DNA of 64,000 bases from Fluviicoccus sp. (GTDB lineage: Bacteria; Pseudomonadota; Gammaproteobacteria; Pseudomonadales; Moraxellaceae): contig NZ_JAUSMX010000027.1 in the NCBI RefSeq assembly GCF_030646115.1, positions 1 through 64,000 of the forward strand, written 5' to 3'. A program made the position numbers and the translations under genes. Within the stretch, counting starts at the first letter, position 1. Each line of letters begins with the position of its first letter. This document shows, in pieces, positions 31,349 to 39,047 of the stretch. A model generated the notes under the pieces. That model saw nothing but the letters and a program-made list of their open reading frames with translations, was not told the DNA's origin and did no database searches.

Positions 31349-32131
31349 TTAAATGCTATTACAAACATGCCCCCCATCCACCGTTATCACCGCCCCGGTC
31401 ATGAACCGCCCCGCGTCCGACAACAACAGCAGCAACGGCCCCGCCAACTCCTCCGGCTGCCCCAGCCGCCGCTGCGGAATGCGTTTCAGCATCTGCTTGC
31501 CCGGCTCCGTCTCCCAGAAATCACGGTTCATGTCGGTGGCGATGTAGCCCGGCGCCAGCGCATTCACCCGGACCTGATGCCGCGCCAGCTCCAACGCCAG
31601 CGACTTGGTCAGGTGGATCACCCCCGCCTTCGCCGCACAATACGGCGACACCGATGCCGTCACCCGCTGGCCCAGGATGGACGCGATATTCACCACGCTG
31701 CCCGGCAGCCCCGCCGCGATCAGGCGTGTCACCAGCTCCCGCGTCACCAGATACGTCCCCTTCAGGCTGGTGTCCACCACCCCGTCCCATTCCTCTTCTT
31801 CCAGGTTCACAAACATACTGCGGCCGGACCACCCGGCATTGTTCACCAGTAACTGCACCGACCGACCGCCCAGCGCCGTTTCCGCGTCGGCAAAGGCCTG
31901 CACCACCGACGCCTTGTCCGTCACATCCATCGCCACCGCATGCGCTTTCAGGCCCTGCGCACGCAGAGCAGCGACTTCAGCCTGCAAAGTTTCCAGCCGA
32001 CGCGCCGCCAGCACCACCTCGGCCCCGGCCTGCGCCAGCAACTGCGCGAAATAGAGGCCCAGACCGCCGGACGCACCGGTCACCAAGGCCACCTGGCCGT
32101 CCAGCCGCAGGGAGGGAAGTTGCATGATCAT
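31349..32131 (-). CDS. Short-chain dehydrogenase/reductase (FabG-like), 260 aa
   Basis: SDR with VALVTGASGGLGLYFAQLLA, NNAGWSG, catalytic ASILGQRVTASVSPYCAAKA and a FabG-like end (MTGAVITVDGGHVCNSI). Likely a 3-oxoacyl or hydroxyacyl reductase or dehydrogenase. The ATG follows GAGGTAACTCC; a second ATG two codons later is possible. A dyad at 32174-32189 about 45 bp upstream may be its operator. The divergent AraC-family gene at 32394 is the closest regulator. Confidence 0.92.
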   Translation of the reverse strand: MIMQLPSLRLDGQVALVTGASGGLGLYFAQLLAQAGAEVVLAARRLETLQAEVAALRAQGLKAHAVAMDVTDKASVVQAFADAETALGGRSVQLLVNNAGWSGRSMFVNLEEEEWDGVVDTSLKGTYLVTRELVTRLIAAGLPGSVVNIASILGQRVTASVSPYCAAKAGVIHLTKSLALELARHQVRVNALAPGYIATDMNRDFWETEPGKQMLKRIPQRRLGQPEELAGPLLLLLSDAGRFMTGAVITVDGGHVCNSI

Positions 32132-32173
32132 GGAGTTACCTCGGGTGGGGCGGAAAGGTGCAGGGACATTAAT

Positions 32174-32189
32174 GTGAAAGTACATTCAC
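32174..32189. promoter_or_regulatory. Likely operator upstream of the FabG-like gene
   Basis: GTGAAAGTACATTCAC is a near-perfect palindrome (one mismatched pair) in an AT-rich patch, followed by ATTCAATTCG. It recalls the ATTCAA-containing sites at 7431 and 42458. Confidence 0.45.
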
Positions 32190-32212
32190 ATTCAATTCGT
32201 ATTGCTGTGTAA

Positions 32213-32334
32213 CCCCCTCTCCCCCTGTGGGAGAGGGTCGGGGAGAGGGGTGCGGAAAGCGGCCTGAACACACCGGCAGTTCCGTGGCCACCGCCGTACC
32301 CCTCTCCCTAGCCCTCTCCCACAGGGGGAGAGGG
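32213..32334. repeat. Large imperfect inverted repeat of CCCTCTCCC type
   Basis: The left arm CCCCCTCTCCCCCTGTGGGA GAGGG...GGGGAGAGGGG is mirrored by CCCCTCTCCCTAGCCCTCTC CCACAGGGGGAGAGGG; arms of about 43 bp are 36 bp apart. Each arm is itself self-complementary. Intergenic elements with this CTCTCCC/GGGAGAG pattern are common in many proteobacterial genomes. Confidence 0.75.
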
Positions 32335-32393
32335 AATGGACATCAGGCGCATATGTGGCATTATCCAGCCACCCCTGATCCCGGACACCTGCC

Positions 32394-33413
32394 ATGCTGG
32401 TCGCCACCGCCTACCTGCGCCTGCTGCTGAAAACCTTGTCGCTGGACGAGGCAGATCAGGCCGCGCTGTTGTCCGGCAGCGGTATCGCCCCCGACGACCT
32501 GTTCAGCCTGAACAGCCACCTGTCGCTGGACGGCCACCTCGACCTGCTGCGCAAGATCATGGAACTGCGCCCCGAACCCGGCTTCGCGCTGCGCGTCGGC
32601 CAGCAACTGCACATCGCCACCCACGGCCCCATCGGTGTAGCCGCCTATACCAGCTCCACGCTGGGCGAGGCGTTGTCGACCATTGCGCGCTTCTACAGCA
32701 TCCGCGGCCAGTTCATTGACATCGGCCTGCACAGCGACGGCGAATGCCTCAGTTTCAGCCTGCGCCTGCGCAGCGCCTTCGACGACACCGGCCTGTTCCT
32801 GGTCGAGGCCTTCCTCGCCAGCGCCCAGACCGGCATCGAGTTCATTACCGGCGGGCCGCTGCGGGAGGGGCGACTGGACATCGGCTACCCGGCCCCGGCA
32901 CATGCCTCGCTCTACCACGAACACTTCCACATGCCGGTGCGCTTCGATTGCGCGGAAACAGCGCTGGTGCTGCCGATCCGGCTGTTGCAGACGCCCTCGC
33001 TGCATGCCGACCCGGTGGCGAAGCTGCAGGCCGAGCAGCAGTGCGAGCAGCAGTTCCAGGACTTGCAGCAGGCCCCGCGCGCGGTCAGCACCCGCATTGT
33101 CACCCTGCTGCGCGCCAATCCCGGCCGCCTGTGGACGCTGCCGGAAGTGGCGGAGGCGTTGAACCTGTCGGCGCGGACGCTGATGCGGCGGCTGAAGGAA
33201 GAAGGCCAGACGTATCAGGCGCTGCATGACGCCGAACTGCATCGTCAGGCGTGCATCCATTTGCAGGACAAACGCCATACCGGCGAATCACTAGCACTGG
33301 CGCTGGGCTACAGCGACCCCTCCGGTTTCCGCCGCGCCTTCCAGCGCTGGTTCGGCATGTCGGTGCGGGAATATCTGGAGTCAGGACAATCCCGGGCCGG
33401 GACTGCCGGGTAG
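32394..33413 (+). CDS. AraC-family transcriptional regulator, 339 aa
   Basis: N-terminal OruR/ArgR-type sensor domain (HGPIGVAAYTSSTLGEALST) and C-terminal AraC helix-turn-helix pair (VAEALNLSARTLMRRLKEEG and LGYSDPSGFRRAFQRWFGMS). It is divergent from the FabG-like SDR gene. Its 3' end overlaps the convergent PilU gene by 33 bp, the last codons of both genes being coded on opposite strands. No clear Shine-Dalgarno sequence is seen before the ATG. Confidence 0.9.
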   Translation: MLVATAYLRLLLKTLSLDEADQAALLSGSGIAPDDLFSLNSHLSLDGHLDLLRKIMELRPEPGFALRVGQQLHIATHGPIGVAAYTSSTLGEALSTIARFYSIRGQFIDIGLHSDGECLSFSLRLRSAFDDTGLFLVEAFLASAQTGIEFITGGPLREGRLDIGYPAPAHASLYHEHFHMPVRFDCAETALVLPIRLLQTPSLHADPVAKLQAEQQCEQQFQDLQQAPRAVSTRIVTLLRANPGRLWTLPEVAEALNLSARTLMRRLKEEGQTYQALHDAELHRQACIHLQDKRHTGESLALALGYSDPSGFRRAFQRWFGMSVREYLESGQSRAGTAG

Positions 33414-34673
33414 CGGCGGTTCAGACGGGTTCTTTTCCTGTTCGGCTTTATGCTTTTCATGCAGCCACTTGTTAATCTGCTGTTGTTCCAGCTCCGCCTG
33501 GCGCTTGGCCTCGACCTGTTCGGGCGTGCTGTGGTCATAGGTGATGGTGTCATGGACCTTGACCGAGTCCGGCTCGCCGCGCACGCTTTTCAGCTTGATG
33601 TTCAGCCGCAACTCGTTGGGTGAATCGGCGTTACGCAGCGCTTCCTCGTAGGCAATCAGTTCCTCGTTGTAAAGCTCGAACAGCGCCCAGTCGAAGGTGC
33701 GCATGCCCAGCTCGCGTGAGCGTTCCATGATGGGCCGGATTTCATGGAACCGGCCGTGGAAGACATGCTCGGAAATGATCTGGGTATTGAGCATGATTTC
33801 GAAAGCGCCGCGCCTGCCATGGCCGTCCTGGGTACGGACCAGCCGTTGCGCCACAATGGCGTTGAGGTTGGCGGACAAGTCCATCAGCAACTGGTTGCGT
33901 CGTTCTTCCGGGAAGAAGTTGACGATGCGGTCGAAGGTCTGGTTGGTGTTGTTGGCATGCAGGGTGCCCAGGCACAGGTGCCCGGTCTCGGCGAAGGTGA
34001 TGGCGTGCTCCATGGTTTCCTTGTCGCGGATTTCGCCGATCAGGATCACGTCCGGGGCCTGGCGCAGTGTGTTCTTCAAGGCATGGAACCAGCTGCGGGT
34101 GTCCACCCCGACTTCGCGATGGGTAATGATGGACATCTTCGGCATGTGCACATATTCCACCGGGTCTTCCACGGTGATGATATGCCCGGCGCTGTTGCTG
34201 TTGCGGTGATCAATCATGGCCGCCAGCGAGGTGGACTTGCCCGAGCCGGTACCGCCAACTACCAGCACCAGCCCCCGCTTGGCCATGATGATGTCCTTCA
34301 GCACTTTCGGCAGCGACAACTGCTCGAAGGTGGGAATGGTGGCGGAAATGGTGCGGCAGACCATGCTCACCGTCTGCTGCTGGATCATGACATTGATGCG
34401 GAAGCGCGACACATTGGGCACGCTGATGGCAAAGTTGCACTCCATTTCCCGGTCGAACTCCAGCCGCTGCTGTTCGTTCATGATGGAATAGGCCAGCTGG
34501 CGGGTCATTTCCGGTTGCAGCTTCTGGCTGCCGATGGCTTTGACCTCACCATGCACCTTCATGCTGGGCGGCGAGTTGCAGGAAATGAACAGGTCCGAGC
34601 CCCCCGCCTGATTCATGTGGGTCAGCAGGTGGATCAACAGGTCGTGTGCCTGGTCATCGCTCAACGGCGTCAT
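33381..34673 (-). CDS. pilU: PilT/PilU-type pilus retraction ATPase, 430 aa
   Basis: Hexameric ATPase that pulls back type IV pili from the inner-membrane base. Walker A (VVGGTGSGKSTSLA), Asp box (ITVEDPVEYVH), Walker B-like VILIGEIRDKETMEHAITFA and the His box GHLCLGTLHANN are all intact. The N-terminus (GGSDLFISCNSPPSMKVHGE) and the long C-terminal tail favour PilU over PilT. The tail, Lys/Glu-rich then PSEPPLPGSPGPG, is about 50 residues longer than usual. ATG 9 nt after AGGA. No other pilus genes are in the window. Confidence 0.88.
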   Translation of the reverse strand: MTPLSDDQAHDLLIHLLTHMNQAGGSDLFISCNSPPSMKVHGEVKAIGSQKLQPEMTRQLAYSIMNEQQRLEFDREMECNFAISVPNVSRFRINVMIQQQTVSMVCRTISATIPTFEQLSLPKVLKDIIMAKRGLVLVVGGTGSGKSTSLAAMIDHRNSNSAGHIITVEDPVEYVHMPKMSIITHREVGVDTRSWFHALKNTLRQAPDVILIGEIRDKETMEHAITFAETGHLCLGTLHANNTNQTFDRIVNFFPEERRNQLLMDLSANLNAIVAQRLVRTQDGHGRRGAFEIMLNTQIISEHVFHGRFHEIRPIMERSRELGMRTFDWALFELYNEELIAYEEALRNADSPNELRLNIKLKSVRGEPDSVKVHDTITYDHSTPEQVEAKRQAELEQQQINKWLHEKHKAEQEKNPSEPPLPGSPGPGLS

Positions 34674-34895
34674 GTTTGGTGTCCTTATTTCCGGCGGCAT
34701 TTGCCGCCCGGTCCTTCGTGATCTGACTATCCGACAATATAGGCCAAAAGCGAAAGCCATTCTGCCCACGAAGTCCGCAACGTGACAATAATGCCGGATT
34801 GGCAGCATAGTCCCGGGGGTTGGCAGGAATGTCCCTAGTGACCAAGCAGCATCCCCGTGATCATGAAACGCTCAATTGACCCGGAGCAGCCTGCC

Positions 34896-35804
34896 ATGAC
34901 CCTGGAACTCCCCCTGCAACACGACAACGATAACCCGGAGTTGCTGAAGCAACTGCACGTCAAGCCGCCCATCTCCTGGCCGGTGGTGGGCATTCTGGCC
35001 GTCGCCCTGCCGCTGGCGCTGTTCCTGATTGTGGCGGTGACGCTGGAGTGGATAAATCCCTGGCTGGCCGCCATTCCCGGTTCGCTGATCGGCTTCTACC
35101 TGTTTACGCCCATCCATGAGGCGGTGCACCGCTCGGCGTCGAACAAGGAATCCGTCAACAACCTGATTGCCATGCTGACCATCAACCTGCTGCTGCCTTA
35201 TGTCTCGCACAAGCTGCTGCGCTGGGGCCACATGCAGCACCACCGCTTCACCAACGAAATAGGCAAGGACCCCGACCGCATGCTCACCAACCACTGGTAC
35301 GGTGCGCTGGTCTTGTGGCCCTTCTTCGAGCTGTTCTATCTGCCGCAATATTTCAAGGTCGCCGCCCAGCGCCCTAAAAGTGAAGTGCAGCAGGTCATCT
35401 GGCAGATTCCCTTCGGCCTGGCGTTGCTGGGGTTGCTGTTCTGGTTCTGCGGCTGGAAGCTGTTCCTGTTCTGGTTCGTGTCGTCCCGCGTGGGGCTGTG
35501 GCTGATTGTGTTTGTCTTCGTCTATCTGCCGCACCACCCGCACGACACCCTGCAGAAGGACGACATCTATGGCGCGTCCTCGATGCGGGAAGGCAACGAC
35601 TGGCTGCTGACGATCCTGATGGCCGGGCAAAACCGCCATCTGGTGCATCACCTGTACCCGACCGTGCCGTTTTACCGGATGAAACAGGCCTGGGAAGCGC
35701 GTCAGGCGTTTCATGAATCACACAACCCGGCGCGGGTGCGGGCCTTTGCGCTGGAACCCGTGCGGCAAGGCCGACAGGAAACGGCCCCGCCCCATTCTGC
35801 CTAA
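34896..35804 (+). CDS. Membrane fatty acid desaturase / hydroxylase family protein, 302 aa
   Basis: An integral membrane diiron enzyme with three histidine boxes: HEAVHR (about 80), HMQHHRF (about 114) and NRHLVHHLYP (about 252). Four or more hydrophobic helices lie between them. The spacing suits fatty acyl desaturases and carotenoid hydroxylases of the same superfamily. I chose the ATG after GGAGCAGCCTGCC; earlier in-frame GTG/ATG codons at 34857-34863 lack a ribosome binding site. It is 17 bp before a START-domain gene, so the two may be co-transcribed. Confidence 0.85.
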   Translation: MTLELPLQHDNDNPELLKQLHVKPPISWPVVGILAVALPLALFLIVAVTLEWINPWLAAIPGSLIGFYLFTPIHEAVHRSASNKESVNNLIAMLTINLLLPYVSHKLLRWGHMQHHRFTNEIGKDPDRMLTNHWYGALVLWPFFELFYLPQYFKVAAQRPKSEVQQVIWQIPFGLALLGLLFWFCGWKLFLFWFVSSRVGLWLIVFVFVYLPHHPHDTLQKDDIYGASSMREGNDWLLTILMAGQNRHLVHHLYPTVPFYRMKQAWEARQAFHESHNPARVRAFALEPVRQGRQETAPPHSA

Positions 35805-35821
35805 GGAAAGACCGCTTCATC

Positions 35822-36496
35822 ATGACAAGAACAACAACACGGCAGCTGCAGGCCGCCATGCTGGCGATGACCCTCTGTTTCGGTATCACCGGCCATGCTC
35901 AGGACGGGAACGAGGATTGGCGCGAGTTGCAGGACTCTGCACGCAGCCATGACTGGGTGCAGATCCGCGAGGACAAACTGCGCAACATCCGCATCTTCAG
36001 CAAGCTGGAAGAAAACAGCCGCATCCGCTCCATGAAAGCGGATGCGGAACTCAACGTTTCCCCCGAAAAAATCCTCCGGACGCTGATGGATTTTCCCGGC
36101 TATACCGAGTGGCTGTGGAACCTGAAGGATATCCGCGTGCTGCGGCAGGTTTCCGCCAACGAGTTCTTCATCCATTGCACCTTCCAGACACCGGGCGGCT
36201 TTCCGGACCGTGATGTGGTGCTGAATGTCGACATCCAGACCACGGCTGACAAACACCAGACGGTCATCCAGGGCGTGAATTCCCCGGAGTTCCTGGCCCC
36301 GGTGAAAGGGGTGGTGCGCATTCCGGACATGAAGCTGACGATCCGCATTGAGGAGGCGGGTGACCGCAAGAGCCGCTTCAGCAGTGAACTGCGGGTGGAC
36401 CCCGGCGGACAGGTGCCGCTGTGGGCAGCCAATTTTGTGCAGCGCCGGGCGCCCTATGCCACCATGCTGGGCTTGATCCGCCAGCTGGAACGGTAA
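35822..36496 (+). CDS. Secreted START/SRPBCC-domain protein, 224 aa
   Basis: A signal peptide (TTTRQLQAAMLAMTLCFGIT GHAQ) is followed by a lipid-binding START-like fold with IRSMKADAELNVSPEKILRT and GGFPDRDVVLNVDIQT. Such periplasmic proteins bind or move lipids. Located directly after the desaturase gene, so a role in lipid handling is plausible. The length is that of bacterial stand-alone START proteins. Confidence 0.8.
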   Translation: MTRTTTRQLQAAMLAMTLCFGITGHAQDGNEDWRELQDSARSHDWVQIREDKLRNIRIFSKLEENSRIRSMKADAELNVSPEKILRTLMDFPGYTEWLWNLKDIRVLRQVSANEFFIHCTFQTPGGFPDRDVVLNVDIQTTADKHQTVIQGVNSPEFLAPVKGVVRIPDMKLTIRIEEAGDRKSRFSSELRVDPGGQVPLWAANFVQRRAPYATMLGLIRQLER

Positions 36497-36505
36497 CGTC
36501 CGGCC

Positions 36506-36976
36506 TCAGCCCGGCTCCACCGGCACGCAGATCTCGCAGCTCATTTCGCCGGTTTGCGGATTGAACAGGGAGTCTTCCGGCACATACTCATACGGCGGTG
36601 ATCCGGCATGGCGGAAGCCGCTGGCCGGCAACCATACCTCCAGCAGTTGATGCCACACTGCACCGATCTGTGATGGATGACCCTGAAAACGGGTGACGGC
36701 GTACAGGCCGCCCGGCAGCACGGTCAGGTGCGCATCGCCGGTCGGGGTGTAGCCCAGCGGCGCTTCCACCCCGGCGTCATAACGGCATTGATCCGGCGGC
36801 ATTACCCCCGGATTGTCCAGGCTGACGCCGTAACGCGCCCGGCCCAGCATGCCTTCCTCGCGCAGCCAGGCATAAACCGTGTTGCGCCAGAAGGGCTCAA
36901 TGCCTGCGCCATAGGGTCCGGTGTAGCGCAGGCAGGCAATGGTGACCGACGCGCGCTCCAATACTTCGACAATCAT
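36506..36976 (-). CDS. GyrI-like small-molecule-binding protein, 156 aa
   Basis: A stand-alone domain of the kind found at the C-terminus of AraC regulators and in GyrI/SbmC: VTIACLRYTGPYGAGIEPFW at the start and VYEYVPEDS-like APYEYVPEDSLFNPQTGE at the end, with C-terminal CEICVPVE. It probably binds a hydrophobic ligand. The ATG is 7 nt after GGGAG; an in-frame ATG 16 codons upstream adds an unlikely leader. Convergent with the START gene. Confidence 0.8.
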   Translation of the reverse strand: MIVEVLERASVTIACLRYTGPYGAGIEPFWRNTVYAWLREEGMLGRARYGVSLDNPGVMPPDQCRYDAGVEAPLGYTPTGDAHLTVLPGGLYAVTRFQGHPSQIGAVWHQLLEVWLPASGFRHAGSPPYEYVPEDSLFNPQTGEMSCEICVPVEPG

Positions 36977-37101
36977 CAAATTCTCCCGACGAACGGCGGG
37001 CGTCACCCTTGCAACGCCACCCATGCAGCCTCATTACCCTTTTCAATACCACAGCCATTCCCGCCGAGGAAGAGCCTGCCGACCGCAGGCCGCCCTGCCC
37101 C

Positions 37102-38217
37102 ATGAAAATCCGTCCCGTCCTGATCCTGTTTTTGTCGTTGCTGGTGCTGCTGCACAGCTACATCGGCCTGCGCCTGCTGCCGTGGCTGCCCTTCCCCGCC
37201 CAACTGCTGGGCGGGCTGATGCTGGCCACCTCCTGCCTGCTGATGCCGATGGTGCCGCGTTTCTGGCGCACCGACCACCCGTTGCTGATCTGGCTGTCGA
37301 CGTTGTCGATGGGCTTCTTTTCATGGGTGCTGGTGCTGACCGTGTTGCGGGATGCGGCGCTGGGCCTGTCCGGGCTGTTCACGGCGATTCCGGAAGCCGT
37401 GGTGCGCGACAGCGCCATCGCCGTGGCGGGGCTGTCGGTGGTGATCACCTTGATGGGGCTGGTGTTTGCCCGGCGCACGGCGAAGGTGGTGGACGTGGAC
37501 ATCCCGGTGGCGGACCTGCCGCCGGAACTGGACGGCTTCACCATTGTCCAGATCAGCGACATTCATGTGGGGCCGACCATCAAGGGCAACTACCTGGAAG
37601 CCATTGTGGCGCGGGTGAACAGCCTGGAGGCGGACATGGTGGCCATAACCGGCGACCTGGTGGACGGCAGCGTCGAGGACCTGTCGGCGCACACGGCCTC
37701 GCTGGCGGATATCAACGCACGGCACGGCACCTTCTTCGTTACCGGCAACCACGAGTATTACTCGGGCGCGCATGCCTGGGTGGTGGAACTGCGGCGGCTG
37801 GGGGTGACGGTGCTGATCAACGAACATGTGGCGCTGGACCACGACGGGCATCCTGTCACAGTGGCCGGGGTGACGGACTATTCTGCGCACCTGTTCCACG
37901 AATCGCACCGCAGTGATCCGCACGGGGCCATGGCGGGTGCGCCGGAAAAAGGCCCGAAGCTGTTGCTGGCGCACCAGCCGCGCTCGGCGCATGCAGCAGA
38001 AGCGGCTGGCTTTGACGTGCAGTTGTCGGGGCATACCCATGGCGGGCAGTTCTGGCCGTGGAATTTGTTTGTGCCGTTGCAGCAGCCGTTTGTGGCGGGG
38101 TTGAAGCAGTTGGGCGGCTTGTGGGTCTACACCAGTCGGGGCACCGGCTATTGGGGGCCGCCAATGCGGTTTGGCGCGCCGTCGGAGATTACGCGGGTGA
38201 GGTTGCGGCGGGCCTAA
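37102..38217 (+). CDS. Membrane metallophosphoesterase, 371 aa
   Basis: Four hydrophobic segments fill the first 140 residues. The catalytic domain follows with all five calcineurin-like blocks: VQISDIHVG, TGDLVDG, VTGNHEYY, LLLAHQP and LSGHTHGGQF. It resembles YkuE/YaeI-type phosphoesterases that act on UDP- or lipid-linked substrates at the membrane. ATG 32 codons into the open frame gives the expected hydrophobic start. Stands alone. Confidence 0.9.
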   Translation: MKIRPVLILFLSLLVLLHSYIGLRLLPWLPFPAQLLGGLMLATSCLLMPMVPRFWRTDHPLLIWLSTLSMGFFSWVLVLTVLRDAALGLSGLFTAIPEAVVRDSAIAVAGLSVVITLMGLVFARRTAKVVDVDIPVADLPPELDGFTIVQISDIHVGPTIKGNYLEAIVARVNSLEADMVAITGDLVDGSVEDLSAHTASLADINARHGTFFVTGNHEYYSGAHAWVVELRRLGVTVLINEHVALDHDGHPVTVAGVTDYSAHLFHESHRSDPHGAMAGAPEKGPKLLLAHQPRSAHAAEAAGFDVQLSGHTHGGQFWPWNLFVPLQQPFVAGLKQLGGLWVYTSRGTGYWGPPMRFGAPSEITRVRLRRA

Positions 38218-38354
38218 TGGCCGGTTCCATGGGAAAGCGGCTTGCCCTGCATGCCGGTCTGCGGCGATGATGCCGGGGCGCGGCCGCGACTTCGCCTTCG
38301 GCCTGCTGAAGCGGGCGCACTGATCCGGTAATTCCCCCGACAAGGAGACCCCTC

Positions 38355-38933
38355 ATGCACAAGAACCGCCTGGAAGCCTTCACCGACGGCGTGCTGGCCA
38401 TCGTCATCACCATCATGGTGCTGGAAATCAAGGTGCCGCACGGCGAGACGCTGGATGTTCTGTTGCCGTTATGGCCGAAGTTCATCAGCTATGCGCTGAG
38501 CTTCCTCTACGTGGGCATCTACTGGAACAACCATCACCACACCATGCAGGCGGTGAAGTCGGTGAACGGCGGCATCCTGTGGAGCAACCTGCACCTGTTG
38601 TTCTGGCTGTCCTTGCTGCCCTTCTCCACCGGCTGGATGGGCGAGAACCATTTCGCGACGATGCCGACGGTGCTGTACGGGGTGAACCTGCTGCTTTGTG
38701 CGTTGGCCTATTACCTGTGGACGCGCAGCCTGGTCTGGCATCACGGCCCGGACTCAGCGCTGGCGGAAGCCTTTGGCCGCGACCTGAAGGGTAAAATGTC
38801 GCTGGGGCTGTATGCGCTGGGCATCGGGCTGAGCCTGTGGAACAGCAGCGCCGGGTTTGCGGTGTTTACGGGGGTGGCGCTGATGTGGCTGGTGCCGGAC
38901 CGGCGGATGCATAAGGCGCTGGCGCAGGGGTGA
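38355..38933 (+). CDS. TMEM175-family potassium channel-like protein, 192 aa
   Basis: About six hydrophobic segments, and the signature R-x-x-x-F-(S/T)-D near the N-terminus (RLEAFTDGVLAIVITIMVLE) that forms the pore in bacterial TMEM175 (DUF1211) channels. Bacterial members are about 200 aa with one such repeat, as here, and assemble as tetramers. ATG after AAGGAGACCCCTC, a strong ribosome binding site. No linked partner. Confidence 0.88.
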   Translation: MHKNRLEAFTDGVLAIVITIMVLEIKVPHGETLDVLLPLWPKFISYALSFLYVGIYWNNHHHTMQAVKSVNGGILWSNLHLLFWLSLLPFSTGWMGENHFATMPTVLYGVNLLLCALAYYLWTRSLVWHHGPDSALAEAFGRDLKGKMSLGLYALGIGLSLWNSSAGFAVFTGVALMWLVPDRRMHKALAQG

Positions 38934-38953
38934 ATGCCCGCATGGCTCGGTTC

Positions 38954-39045
38954 CTGTAGGTCGGGCTTAAGCCCGACAACACCCTCCGCTCAGAGAGCCA
39001 TTTCAAGATATTGACGACATCGTCGGGCTGAAGCCCGACCTACAG
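38954..39045. repeat. REPIN-like pair with CGGGCTTAAGCCCG hairpins
   Basis: CTGTAGGTCGGGCTTAAGCC CGAC on the left and GTCGGGCTGAAGCCCGACCT ACAG on the right are mutual inverted repeats about 40 bp apart. They sit in the gap between the convergent channel and plsB genes. A different family from the REP hairpins in the first island. Confidence 0.75.
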
Positions 39046-39047
39046 TG

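Noticed and set aside
32213-32334. Transcription terminator made by the CCCTCTCCC inverted repeat
   Set aside because: The arms are very long, no T-run follows, and the location between two divergent starts does not call for a terminator.
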